Positions 25,639 to 33,646 of a DNA stretch of 64,000 nt are shown here, piece after piece (positions within the stretch are counted from its first letter, which is position 1; each line of letters begins with the position of its first letter). Location: contig JBJOKE010000014.1 of the NCBI GenBank assembly GCA_046046245.1, positions 57,537 to 121,536 on the forward strand, written 5' to 3'. Both the position numbers and the translations under genes were made by a program. Origin of the DNA: UBA4615 sp046046245 (GTDB lineage Bacteria; Pseudomonadota; Gammaproteobacteria; Burkholderiales; Burkholderiaceae_E). The notes below the pieces were generated by a model that saw only the letters and a program-made list of their open reading frames with translations, was not told where the DNA came from and searched no databases.

Positions 25639-26340
25639 ATGTCACCCTGGTCCGCCCCGCCCCGTCTCGTCGACTGCGCCCGCCACGGCCCCGAGTCCGG
25701 CGCCGAACTGTTCGTCGTCGAGGGTCGTTCGGCCGCCGAATCGGTGCTCGCGGTCCGCGACGCCGCCCTGCAGGCGGTGTTGCCGCTGCAGGGCAAGCCG
25801 CTGAACGGCGCGCGCGCCACCGCCGCGCGCGTCGCGGCCGATCCCTTCCTCGGCGCGCTCGCCGCGGCACTCGGCGTGCGCTGGGGCGAACCGCCCCCAC
25901 CCGATGCGCCGCGCTACGAGCGCGTGCTGCTGCTGCACGACCCGGACGCCGACGGCGTGCACATCGGCGCGCTGCTGCTGATGCACGTCGCGCGCTGGCT
26001 GCCCGCGCTGCTCGAGGCCGGCCGCGTCGAGCGCGTCTGCGCGCCGATCGGCGAGGTACGCGCGCAGCCGGGCGCCGCGCCCGAGCTCGCCTTCGGCGAC
26101 GCGCACTTCCGCGCGCTCTGTGCCCGGGCGCACGAGCGGCACGGCGACGCGGCGGTCGCGGTCCGCTATCGCGGCCTCGGCGCGATCTCGCCGGGCGCGC
26201 TGCGCGAGACCTGCGTCGACGCGGCCACGCGGCTCACCGTCGTGCTCGGCCCCGAGGATGCGCGGCTCGCAGCCGCCGCGTTCGGTCCCGCACGCACGAA
26301 GCCCGCGGCGGCGCGCGCCGGCCCGGTGCTCCTGGACTAG
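25639..26340 (+). CDS. Stand-alone GyrB/ParE-like TOPRIM protein
   Basis: A 233-residue protein that matches only the TOPRIM and C-terminal tail of gyrase B/topoisomerase IV B. The N-terminus LVDCARHG-ESGAELFVVEGRSAAES parallels LADCQ...ELYIVEGDSAGGS, with the acidic Glu28 kept and the Asp of EGDSA changed to Arg. LPLQGKPLN matches LPLRGKILN, and HDPDADGVHIGALLL keeps the metal-binding Asp101, Asp103 and Asp105. The end VRYRGLGAISPGALRETCVD parallels the RYKGLGEMNPEQLWETT tail. The GHKL ATPase and transducer domains are absent, so it cannot be a complete topoisomerase. The role is unknown. The ATG at 25639 has a CCGGAG site; a GTG at 25585 is possible. Confidence 0.85.
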   Translation: MSPWSAPPRLVDCARHGPESGAELFVVEGRSAAESVLAVRDAALQAVLPLQGKPLNGARATAARVAADPFLGALAAALGVRWGEPPPPDAPRYERVLLLHDPDADGVHIGALLLMHVARWLPALLEAGRVERVCAPIGEVRAQPGAAPELAFGDAHFRALCARAHERHGDAAVAVRYRGLGAISPGALRETCVDAATRLTVVLGPEDARLAAAAFGPARTKPAAARAGPVLLD

Positions 26341-26426
26341 GCCGGAAGGCGGCGGGGCCGGACACGCCGTCGGCGTATCCTCTCGGCCTCGCGCGTTCCG
26401 CCGCGCCGCCGCACGCACCGCCCGCC

Positions 26427-26921
26427 ATGACCCAGGATTCCGCCCGAGACACGAACGAGCCCATCCACGACGCCCGCCTGTGGCGCGACGACGGCTGGAC
26501 TGCGCGGATCATCAAGAACGAGGACGACGACGGCTGGGCCGTGGAGATGACGAAGGCCGGCGAGTCCGAGCCGGCCCTGGTCGGTCCGTGGACCATGGGC
26601 CGGGACAAGAAGAACCCGAAGCCGATGGACACCGCGGCCTTCCACACGCTGGTGAAGACCGCGTCCGAGGTGCTTCGCCGGCACGAGCAGCAGCGCGCCG
26701 CGCAGCTGCACCGCGAGGCCGCCGTCGAGACCGCGCAGGGCCGCGTCGTCGTCACGCTCGACATCGTGCCCGACGAGGACGACCCATACGCCGTCCTCGC
26801 CGCGCGTGACGCCGACGGCACCGAGCTGGCCGCGCAGCGCGTGAGCGCAGGCTTCCGGCTGAACGCGGCGAGCGCCGCGCGCTGGGTCGAGGCGGGCTTC
26901 CCGCGGCCGCGCGAGGACTGA
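26427..26921 (+). CDS. Conserved hypothetical protein (164 aa)
   Basis: A 164-residue protein of a family I recall only from Burkholderiales and relatives. The N-terminal segment DGWTARIIKNEDDDGWAVEMTKAGESEPALVGPWTMGRDKKNPKPMD is compact and highly charged, followed by a helix (FHTLVKTASEVLRRHEQQRAAQLHREA) and a C-terminal acidic sheet-like part. No signal peptide, membrane segment or catalytic motif is evident. It lies 86 bases after the TOPRIM gene in the same direction. I assign no function. Confidence 0.75.
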   Translation: MTQDSARDTNEPIHDARLWRDDGWTARIIKNEDDDGWAVEMTKAGESEPALVGPWTMGRDKKNPKPMDTAAFHTLVKTASEVLRRHEQQRAAQLHREAAVETAQGRVVVTLDIVPDEDDPYAVLAARDADGTELAAQRVSAGFRLNAASAARWVEAGFPRPRED

Positions 26922-27037
26922 ATGCCGTCAGCCGGCGCCGAGCGATCGCGCGCCGGTCGCGAGCGCCTCGGCCGCCATGCCGCGATCCGTACCGCGCGCT
27001 TGCCCCGGCCGTACACCGCGTGCGAGCCTGCGCGGCC

Positions 27038-27946
27038 ATGCCCGACCGCACCCTGCCGCCCCGCGCGCTCGTCCTCCTCGCCGTCCTGACCCTCGTCTGG
27101 GGCACCAACTGGCCGCTGTTCGCACTGGCCGTCCGCGAGGTCTCGGTCTGGACCTTCCGGGCGATCACGCTCGCGGTGGCCGGCGCGGCGCTGCTGTCGA
27201 TCGCGCGCGCCCGCGGCCAGTCGCTCGCGATCCCGCGGGCGTACTGGCGCACGATCGCCACCGCGACGTTCTTCTACCTGTTCATCTGGAACATCGCGAG
27301 CACCTATGCCGCGGTCCTCGTTCCCTCGGGCCAGGCTGCGGTGCTGGGCTTCACGATGCCGCTGTGGTCCGCGCTGATCTCGTGGGCCGTGCTCGGCGAG
27401 GCCCTGACCCGCCGGCTCGTGATCGCGGTGGCACTCGGCGGCGCGGCGGTGGCGCTGCTGATGTCGCGCAGCTTCGGCGCCTACGCCGACGCGCCGGTGG
27501 GGCTCGTGCTGGGCCTGCTGTCGGGCCTGGGCTGGGCGATCGGCACGCTGATCCTCAAGCGCAGCGGCATCGCCGTGCCCGCCACCGTCCTCACCGGCTG
27601 GCAGCTGCTGGGCACCGCCGTGCCGATCGCCGTCGGCGCGCTCGTGCTCGGCGACCGGCAGTGGTTCGTGCCCTCGTGGTCGTCGATCGCGGTCTGGGCC
27701 TGGATCGCGCTGATCCCGATGAGCATCGGCAACGTCGCCTGGTTCTCGATCGTGGGCCTGCTGCCGGCCAACGTCGCCGGCCTGTCGTCGATCATGGTGC
27801 CGGTGGTGGCGATGGTGTCCGGCGCGATCGTGCATGGCGAGCCGCTCGGGCTCGTGCAGTGGCTGGCGATCTCGCTGACGGTGGCGGCGCTGTCGCTGGC
27901 GCTGCTCAAGCCGGCGGCCCGAGCGGCTGCGCGGATCGATCAGTGA
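27038..27946 (+). CDS. EamA/DMT-family transporter
   Basis: A 302-residue integral membrane protein with ten predicted hydrophobic segments in two EamA repeats. The typical N-terminal L-V-W-G-T-N-W-P signature is followed by the segment YAAVLVPSGQAAVLGFTMPLWSALISWAVLGEAL and a second-repeat block GNVAWFSIVGLLPANVAGLSSIMVPVVAMVSGAIVHGE. Members export or import metabolites such as amino acids or drugs. The ATG at 27038 is preferred over an in-frame GTG at 27020. Its stop overlaps the end of the convergent sigma-factor remnant by a few bases. The substrate is unknown. Confidence 0.88.
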   Translation: MPDRTLPPRALVLLAVLTLVWGTNWPLFALAVREVSVWTFRAITLAVAGAALLSIARARGQSLAIPRAYWRTIATATFFYLFIWNIASTYAAVLVPSGQAAVLGFTMPLWSALISWAVLGEALTRRLVIAVALGGAAVALLMSRSFGAYADAPVGLVLGLLSGLGWAIGTLILKRSGIAVPATVLTGWQLLGTAVPIAVGALVLGDRQWFVPSWSSIAVWAWIALIPMSIGNVAWFSIVGLLPANVAGLSSIMVPVVAMVSGAIVHGEPLGLVQWLAISLTVAALSLALLKPAARAAARIDQ

Positions 27947-28498
27947 GGAGGACGCGGATCCATGAAGCCCTCCTGGACGAGCACCGCGCGGAGGGCCGCC
28001 TGCATCGAATCGGGTGCGGCCAGCTCCGGCACCGAGCGGAACACCGCGGCGGCGTCGGCCACCCGCGCGTAGGCGCGGAAGGTCCGCTCCGCCTCCTCGA
28101 GCTCCACCGGACGCAGCGCGAGCGCCGCGCGCGGACGGCCCGATCGCGTCGGCGAGGCGGCGGCGAGCGACTTCAGCACCGTCGCCTGCGACTCGCAGCG
28201 ACAGCGGGCCGCCTCGCTCACCAGTCCGCAGCGTGCCTGCATGAACGGATCCAGCCGTGCCCTCGCGCGCGACAGCCGCTGCCGGTAGGCCTCGGCGCCG
28301 ATCTCCAGCACCTGTGCGGCCTGCGTCGACGACAGGTCGAAGACGCTGTCCATCAGCCAGGCCAGGCGCTGCTCGCGGTCGCGCGCCATCAGCCTCGACG
28401 GCGTGCACGAGACCGCGACCTGGCGCGCCTCGAGCGAGACCTCCGGCGACTCGGCCGTGCGCGTGCGCGCCGTGAGCGGGCAGCGGGTGGGTGGAGCA
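27940..28498 (-). pseudogene. 5'-truncated ECF sigma factor gene
   Basis: The minus-strand reading frame encodes the C-terminal half of an ECF sigma factor. There is a region-4 segment (DREQRLAWLMDSVFDLSSTQAAQVLEIGAEAYRQRLSRARARLDPFM), the ARCGLVSEAARCRC cysteine tail seen after region 4 in one ECF group, and a downstream VFRSVPELAAPDSM block. Sequence with the linker ESPEVSLEARQ starts near 28440. Upstream of about 28500 the frame becomes Arg/Pro-rich and non-protein-like, and no region 2 (the -10 binding domain) is found in any frame up to 28900. It is therefore probably a decayed gene that cannot bind promoters. Either a deletion or an unrecognised split could explain it. Confidence 0.65.
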
Positions 28499-28900
28499 TG
28501 ATGAACCTCTGCGGCGGGCGTCAGGACGGGCGCATCGAGCCCCACACCCGGTTCGACTCGAACGACCGCGTCGTTGTGACGGGATCGGCGTCGGTGGAGC
28601 GCCGCCCGACGGACCCTCCCGGCTGCGACGCCGAACGCGAACCGAACCGGCGCTGCCGTGCGCGCCCCCGGATCCGGAGGGGTGCGCACCGGGTGATCGC
28701 CGGCGGCATGCCCGGCGTCGCCGTATGGTCCTCGAGGCCCGCATGGAGCGGGCCCGGACGTTCGTCCCCGGTACCCGCCCCGTGCCCGTCGCCTGCATCG
28801 TCGGCCAGACCGCGGTCGAGGCCCTGCGGAGGCCGGCGGACGACCGCGGACGCGTGCCGCCCCTCCCCGACCGCCCCCCTCCCCCGACGGAGACCCGACC
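28499..28900. other. Intergenic region with no clear gene
   Basis: This roughly 400-base stretch upstream of the GFA-family gene has only spurious Arg/Pro/Ala-rich frames. It is where sigma region 2 of the truncated neighbour should lie, and I see none. A promoter for the GFA gene is expected near 28800-28890 but has no recognisable boxes. Confidence 0.5.
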
Positions 28901-29329
28901 ATGGCAGGAACGACGACCGGAGGCTGCCTCTGCGGCCGACTGCGCTACACGATCGACGCGGCACCCGCCGCATCGCGGGTCTGCTGGTGCCGCGAGTGCC
29001 AGCGGATCGCGGCGAACGGCACGGTGAACGTGCTCTTCCCCACCGACCGCATCGCGCTCGCGGGCACGCCCGCCTCGTTCGAGCGTCGCGCCGACAGCGG
29101 CAACACGATCACGCAGCGCTTCTGCCCGGCCTGCGGCACGCATCTGTTCTCGGACTCGAGCGGACGGCCGGGCTTGACGGTCGTCCGCGCGGGCACGCTC
29201 GACGATCCGTCGGCGTTCCGCCCGAGTGCGAACATCTGGGCCGACCGCGCGCCCGCCTGGGCCTGCCTGGACGCGACGCTCGACCATCACCCCGGGCAGC
29301 CGGCGCCGCCGCCCGCACCGGCGCGCTGA
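28901..29329 (+). CDS. GFA/CENP-V family zinc-binding protein
   Basis: A 142-residue protein of the glutathione-dependent formaldehyde-activating (GFA) fold. The zinc Cys pattern is complete: Cys9 and Cys11 (GGCLCG), Cys28, Cys30 and Cys33 (VCWCREC), and the second site C-P-A-C-G-T-H-L-F. Some GFA proteins condense formaldehyde with glutathione, but most relatives are uncharacterised. The start follows a run of pyrimidines with weak ribosome binding, but no alternative is better. It precedes the cobalamin riboswitch in the same orientation and is probably a separate unit. Confidence 0.88.
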   Translation: MAGTTTGGCLCGRLRYTIDAAPAASRVCWCRECQRIAANGTVNVLFPTDRIALAGTPASFERRADSGNTITQRFCPACGTHLFSDSSGRPGLTVVRAGTLDDPSAFRPSANIWADRAPAWACLDATLDHHPGQPAPPPAPAR

Positions 29330-29390
29330 CGGGTCGGCCCCCGGCGCCGCGTGACACGCGGTTTCTCCCTGCACGCCTCGGGGTGATACG

Positions 29391-29604
29391 CTCGGACCCG
29401 TTGGTGCCCGTCCTGCCTGCCGGCCGGACGGGGTAAACGGGAAGCAGGGAGGCCGCGGCGCATCGCGCCCGACCCAACCTGCGCTGCCCCCGCAACGGTA
29501 AGCGGACGGGGCGCCTCGCGCGCCCCCGCTCGTGCATGCTGCCACTGGAGCCGTCTCCGGGAAGGCCGCACGGGTCGCTCCGCCAGCCCGGATACCGGCC
29601 AACG
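29391..29604 (+). promoter_or_regulatory. Cobalamin (B12/AdoCbl) riboswitch
   Basis: The leader upstream of btuB has the conserved elements of the cobalamin riboswitch in order. These are the P-helix opening ttggtgcccg (29401), the gggtaaacgggaagcaggg loop (about 29430-29448), the core aacctgcgctgcccccgcaacggtaag (29477-29502), a gccactgg then ccgggaaggc peripheral arm (29541-29565), and the B12-box-like agcccggataccggcc (29584-29599). Binding of cobalamin is expected to repress the downstream receptor and transporter genes. The B12-box copy deviates from the textbook consensus but keeps the pairing positions. Confidence 0.93.
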
Positions 29605-29688
29605 GGAGGCGCGCCGTGCGAGCGGCGCACCATGTCGTCCGGACCAGCGGGGAGGCTGGATCCGGCACTGTCCGGAGACCGTTCCGTC

Positions 29689-31611
29689 ATGTCCGCATCG
29701 TCCCGTCGAGGCCGTCGGCTCGCCCTGCGCGCGCCCGCCCGACCGACCCCTGCATCGTCCGCCGTTCCCGTCCCCCCCAGCCTGGTCGCCGCCGCGATCG
29801 CCACGGGCGTCGCGCTCGGCACACCGGCCTGCGCGTTCGCGCAGGCGTCGCCGCTGGACGCGGTCGTCGTCACCGCCACCCGGACGCCGTCGCGGGTGTC
29901 GGAGGCGGTGGCCGAAGTCACCGTCGTCGAGCGCGACGAGATCGAGGCCGCCGCCGGCCTCACGCTGGCGCAGCTGCTCGCACGCCAGCCCGGCCTGCAG
30001 CTCAGCTCGAACGGCGGCCTCGGCAAGACCTCGGGCGTCTTCATCCGCGGCCTCGAGGCACGGCACACGCTGCTGCTGGTCGACGGCGTGCGGCTGCAGT
30101 CGGCCACGGTCGGAACGCCCTCGTTCGACAACCTGCCGCTCGCGCTCGTCGACCGCATCGAGATCGTCCGCGGTCCGATGTCCTCGCTCTACGGCAGCGA
30201 CGCGGTGGGCGGCGTGGTCCAGGTCTTCACGCGACGCGCGCAGCAGGGCCTGGTGCCCAACGCATTCGCCGCGGTGGGCACGAACCGCTCCGCGCAGCTG
30301 GGCGGCGGGCTCGCGTTCGGCAACGGCCCCCTCGACGGCGCGGTGCAGGTGGTCCACACCGGCACGCAGGGCTTCTCGGCCACCAACCCGACGGTGCGCT
30401 TCGGCCAGTACAACGCGGACAACGACGGCTTCTCGCAGAACGCGGGGAACCTCAGGCTGGGCTGGCAGCTGTCGCCGGACTGGCGCGTCGACGCCTTCGC
30501 GCTCGAGTCGCACGGCCTCACGCGCTACGACGACGGCCCGAACGCCGACGCGCGCGCGAAGCTGAAGAACTCGATCCAGTCGCTGCAGGCCGGCGGCCGG
30601 CTCGCCGCCGACTGGGGCACGCGATTCACGGTCGCGCGCTCCACGGATGTCTACGACACGATCGCGACCGCGAGCGCGTTCACGCCGCTGGGCGCGACGA
30701 AGACCGAGCAGACGCAGCTCGGCTGGGAGAACACGATCGCGACGCGGGTGGGCACGGTGCTCGCGCTCGCCGAGCGGCTCGAGCAGAAGGTCTCGCGCCC
30801 GGGCCAGCCCTACACGGTGGGCGACCGCACGATCGACGCGCTGGCCCTCGGTCTCACCGGCGAGCACGGCCGCAGCGCCTGGCAGGGCGGCCTGCGGCAC
30901 GACTCGAACTCGCAGTTCGGCGGACAGACCACGGGCAGCGTGGGCTACGGCTTCAGGCTGTCGCCCGCGTGGCGGGTCGGCGCGTCGTACGGCACGAGCT
31001 TCGTCGCACCGAGCTTCAACCAGCTCTACTTCCCGGGCTTCGGCAATGCGAACCTGCTGCCCGAGGAAGGCCGGCACGGCGAGCTCAGCCTGCGCTGGAC
31101 CTCGGGCAACCAGTCGGTGCGCACTGCCTGGGTCGACAACCGGATCCGCGGCTACATCACCGCGGGCCCGCTGCCGACCAACGTGCCGAGCACGCGCATC
31201 GACGGGCTGGTGGCCTCGTGGGAGGCGCGCTGGTCGGGCTTCGTCGCGGGCGCATCCTGGGAGCACCTCGATCCGCGCAACACGACCGAGGGCGCGGGCT
31301 ACGGCAAGCAGCTGATCCGCCGATCGAAGGACGCCTTCCGCGCGCAGGCCGACTGGCTGTTCGGCGACTACTCGGTGGGTGGCACGCTGTCGGCGTTCTC
31401 GGAGCGCTTCGAGGACGCGGCCAACACGCTTCGGATGGGGGGCTTCACGACGCTCGACCTGCGGGCGGACTGGCGCTACGACCGCGACTGGACCGTCGGC
31501 CTGCGGCTCAACAACCTCGCGGACAAGGTCTACGAGACGGCCTACGGCTTCAACCAGCCGGGACGCGAGCTGTTCGTCACGCTGCGCTGGTCGCCGCGAC
31601 AGGCGCGATGA
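29689..31611 (+). CDS. btuB: TonB-dependent vitamin B12 receptor BtuB
   Basis: A 640-residue outer-membrane receptor. A long N-terminal region with a signal peptide ending ACAFAQ near residue 51 precedes the TonB-box-like DAVVVTATRTPSRVSEA. The plug domain has LAQLLARQPGLQLSSNGG, GVFIRGLEARHTLLLVDGVR and IVRGPMSSLYGSDAVGGVV, and the barrel ends with the aromatic-rich C-terminal strand typical of outer-membrane proteins. Placement directly behind a cobalamin riboswitch supports vitamin B12 import. The ATG at 29689 with a GGAG site is preferred over upstream in-frame starts at 29536 and 29632, which lie inside or just after the riboswitch. Confidence 0.93.
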   Translation: MSASSRRGRRLALRAPARPTPASSAVPVPPSLVAAAIATGVALGTPACAFAQASPLDAVVVTATRTPSRVSEAVAEVTVVERDEIEAAAGLTLAQLLARQPGLQLSSNGGLGKTSGVFIRGLEARHTLLLVDGVRLQSATVGTPSFDNLPLALVDRIEIVRGPMSSLYGSDAVGGVVQVFTRRAQQGLVPNAFAAVGTNRSAQLGGGLAFGNGPLDGAVQVVHTGTQGFSATNPTVRFGQYNADNDGFSQNAGNLRLGWQLSPDWRVDAFALESHGLTRYDDGPNADARAKLKNSIQSLQAGGRLAADWGTRFTVARSTDVYDTIATASAFTPLGATKTEQTQLGWENTIATRVGTVLALAERLEQKVSRPGQPYTVGDRTIDALALGLTGEHGRSAWQGGLRHDSNSQFGGQTTGSVGYGFRLSPAWRVGASYGTSFVAPSFNQLYFPGFGNANLLPEEGRHGELSLRWTSGNQSVRTAWVDNRIRGYITAGPLPTNVPSTRIDGLVASWEARWSGFVAGASWEHLDPRNTTEGAGYGKQLIRRSKDAFRAQADWLFGDYSVGGTLSAFSERFEDAANTLRMGGFTTLDLRADWRYDRDWTVGLRLNNLADKVYETAYGFNQPGRELFVTLRWSPRQAR

Positions 31612-32612
31612 GCCCCGCGCCGCGCCCCCCCGTCCTCGCCGTCCGCACGCGTCGCGCGGCGGCGGACGCGGGGCGGCGCGGCGCGGCCGCGGTGGCGCGC
31701 GGGCTCGCCGTGGCGGCCGCGCGGTGCCGGTCGACGGCCCGCGGGCTCGTCGCCGCGGCCCTGTTCGCCTCGGCGCTCCCGCTGCCCTCGCCCGCCCGCG
31801 CCGTCCCGATCGTCGACGACCGCGGCCGCAGCATCGAGGTGCCCGCGCCGGCGCGTCGCATCGTCTCGCTGCTGCCCTCGCACACCGAATCGGTCTGCGC
31901 GCTCGACGCCTGCGACCGGCTGGTGGGCGTGGACCGCTTCTCGGACTGGCCGGCGCGCGTCGCCTCGCTGCCGCGGCTGGGCGGGCTCGAGGACACGCCG
32001 ATCGAGCGGATCGTCGCGCTGCGGCCCGACCTGGTGCTCGCGCCCTCGTCGTCGCGTGCGATCGAGCGCCTGGAATCGCTCGGGCTGCGCGTGCTGGCGC
32101 TCGAGCCCAAGGGCTTCGAAGACACGCGGCGCGTGCTGCGCGCGATCGCGCAGGCGCTCGGCCGCCCCGAGGACGGCGACGCGCTGTGGGCCCGCACGCT
32201 CGCGCGGATCGACGCGGCCGGGGCACGCCTGCCCGCGTGGCTGCGCGGCGCGTCGGTCTACGTCGAGGTCGCCGAGACACCGCATGCGGCGAGCGCGGGC
32301 TCGTTCGTCGGCGAGGCGCTCGCGCGGATGGGCCTGCGCAGCATCGTGCCGGCCTCGCTCGGTCCGTTCCCGCAGATCAACCCGGAGTTCGTCGTCCGCG
32401 CGGCGCCGACGGTGATCGTCGCCTCCGAGCGCGGCCTGGCGTCGATGGCCGCGCGGCCCGGCTGGGGCGCGCTCGAGGCGCTGCGCGAGCGGCGCGCCTG
32501 CGGGCTCGCGTCGGCGGCCTGGCAGCCGCTGGTACGGCCCGGGCCTCGGCTGGGCGAGGCCGCCGAGGGGCTCGCCGACTGCCTCGCGCGGCTGCCGGAG
32601 CGGCGGCCGTGA
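31608..32612 (+). CDS. btuF: Periplasmic cobalamin-binding protein BtuF
   Basis: A 334-residue ABC-type helical-backbone metal-receptor (class III) binding protein. After a long basic and hydrophobic N-terminal export signal (cleavage expected after SPARA), the mature part shows V-D-D-R-G-R-S-I-E-V-P, RRIVSLLPSHTESVCALDACDRLVGVDRFSDWPARVASLPRLGG and the terminal WQPLVRPGPRLGEAAEGLADCL. This is the BtuF pattern that delivers cobalamin to BtuCD. Its ATG overlaps the btuB stop (ATGA), so translation is coupled. The substrate assignment rests on homology plus the riboswitch-controlled operon. Confidence 0.9.
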   Translation: MSPAPRPPVLAVRTRRAAADAGRRGAAAVARGLAVAAARCRSTARGLVAAALFASALPLPSPARAVPIVDDRGRSIEVPAPARRIVSLLPSHTESVCALDACDRLVGVDRFSDWPARVASLPRLGGLEDTPIERIVALRPDLVLAPSSSRAIERLESLGLRVLALEPKGFEDTRRVLRAIAQALGRPEDGDALWARTLARIDAAGARLPAWLRGASVYVEVAETPHAASAGSFVGEALARMGLRSIVPASLGPFPQINPEFVVRAAPTVIVASERGLASMAARPGWGALEALRERRACGLASAAWQPLVRPGPRLGEAAEGLADCLARLPERRP

Positions 32613-33646
32613 CGGCCCCCGCGCGCACGGCCGGCCCGGCGCCGTCCGCGACCGGCGCGCTCGGCACGCCCGCGCGACTGGGCCTCGCGCTCGCGGCCGC
32701 GGCGATCGCGATCGCCGCGGCGGGGCTGGCCGCCGGCGCCGAGGGCTGGTCGCTCGCCTGGGCGCGGGACTGGGACCTGGTGGCCGGCATCCGCGCCCCG
32801 CGCACGCTGGGCGCGCTGCTCGCCGGCGCCTGCCTGGGCCTCGCAGGCGCGATCGCGCAGGGGCTGTTCCGCAATCCGCTCGCGGACCCGTACCTGCTCG
32901 GCTCGGCGGCCGGCGCGGGCCTCGGCGTGACGCTCGTGGTCGCCGTCGGCGTGCTCGCCGGCGGCGGCGGCGCGGCGCTGGTCGCGGCCGACCTGCTGCT
33001 GCGGGGCGGGCTCGTCGCCGCGGCATTCTGCGGCGCGCTCGCCGGCGTGCTCGCGACGCTGGCGCTCGCCGGCGGCACCGCGCGTCCCACCGTGCTGCTG
33101 CTCGCGGGCGTGGTGGTCGGCGTGATCGCCGCCGCGTTGTCCGACCTGCTGACGCTCGTCTCCCCGGAGGCGCTGCGCGGCCGCCAGGCGTTCATGCTGG
33201 GCACCACCTCGTTCGTCGGCTGGAGCGGCACGGCCTGGCTCGCCGCGGCGCTCGCGACCTGCCTGCCGCTGGCGATGCGCGGCGCGCGCGCGCTCGATGC
33301 GCTCGTGCTGGGCGAGGCGGCCGCGGCAAGCCTCGGGCTCGACCTTCCGCGGCTGCGGCTCGCGCTCGTCGCGACGATGGCGCTCGCCACCGGCTCGGCC
33401 GTCGCGCAGGTGGGACTGGTGGGCTTCGTGGGGCTCGCGGCGCCACACCTCGTGCGGCGCGCGGTGACCGTCACGCACGGTGCGCTGCTCGCGCTGTCCG
33501 CGCTCGCGGGCGCGGTGCTGCTCGGCGCCGCCGACCTCGCCGCGCGCGGCGTCGCGGCACCCTCGGAGCTGCCGGTGGGCCTGCTCACCGCGGTGATCGG
33601 CGGCGCCTACCTGCTGGCGCTGCTGCGGCGGCGGAGCGCGTCGTGA
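32609..33646 (+). CDS. btuC: Cobalamin ABC transporter permease BtuC
   Basis: A 345-residue FecCD-family permease with about ten transmembrane segments. Signatures are the N-terminal RAPRTLGALLAGACLGLAGAIAQGLFRNPLADPYLLGSAAGA and the C-terminal GFVGLAAPHLVRRAV and ELPVGLLTAVIGGAYLLALL blocks, where the C-terminal cytoplasmic coupling helix contacts the ATPase. The start is a GTG overlapping the btuF stop by 4 bases. The first ~25 residues are Ala/Pro-rich and may be disordered. It forms the membrane channel of the B12 uptake system. Confidence 0.92.
   Translation: MTAPARTAGPAPSATGALGTPARLGLALAAAAIAIAAAGLAAGAEGWSLAWARDWDLVAGIRAPRTLGALLAGACLGLAGAIAQGLFRNPLADPYLLGSAAGAGLGVTLVVAVGVLAGGGGAALVAADLLLRGGLVAAAFCGALAGVLATLALAGGTARPTVLLLAGVVVGVIAAALSDLLTLVSPEALRGRQAFMLGTTSFVGWSGTAWLAAALATCLPLAMRGARALDALVLGEAAAASLGLDLPRLRLALVATMALATGSAVAQVGLVGFVGLAAPHLVRRAVTVTHGALLALSALAGAVLLGAADLAARGVAAPSELPVGLLTAVIGGAYLLALLRRRSAS

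Noticed and set aside
23589..25820. A 743-codon reading of the thioesterase frame
   Set aside because: Only the last ~160 residues are protein-like. Upstream sequence overlaps the mandelate-racemase-like gene in a different frame.
26234..29668. A 1144-codon minus-strand frame covering several genes
   Set aside because: The frame is open only because TAA/TAG/TGA are rare at this GC content. It crosses convincing plus-strand genes and has no recognisable domain. Only the short sigma-factor part in another frame is credible.
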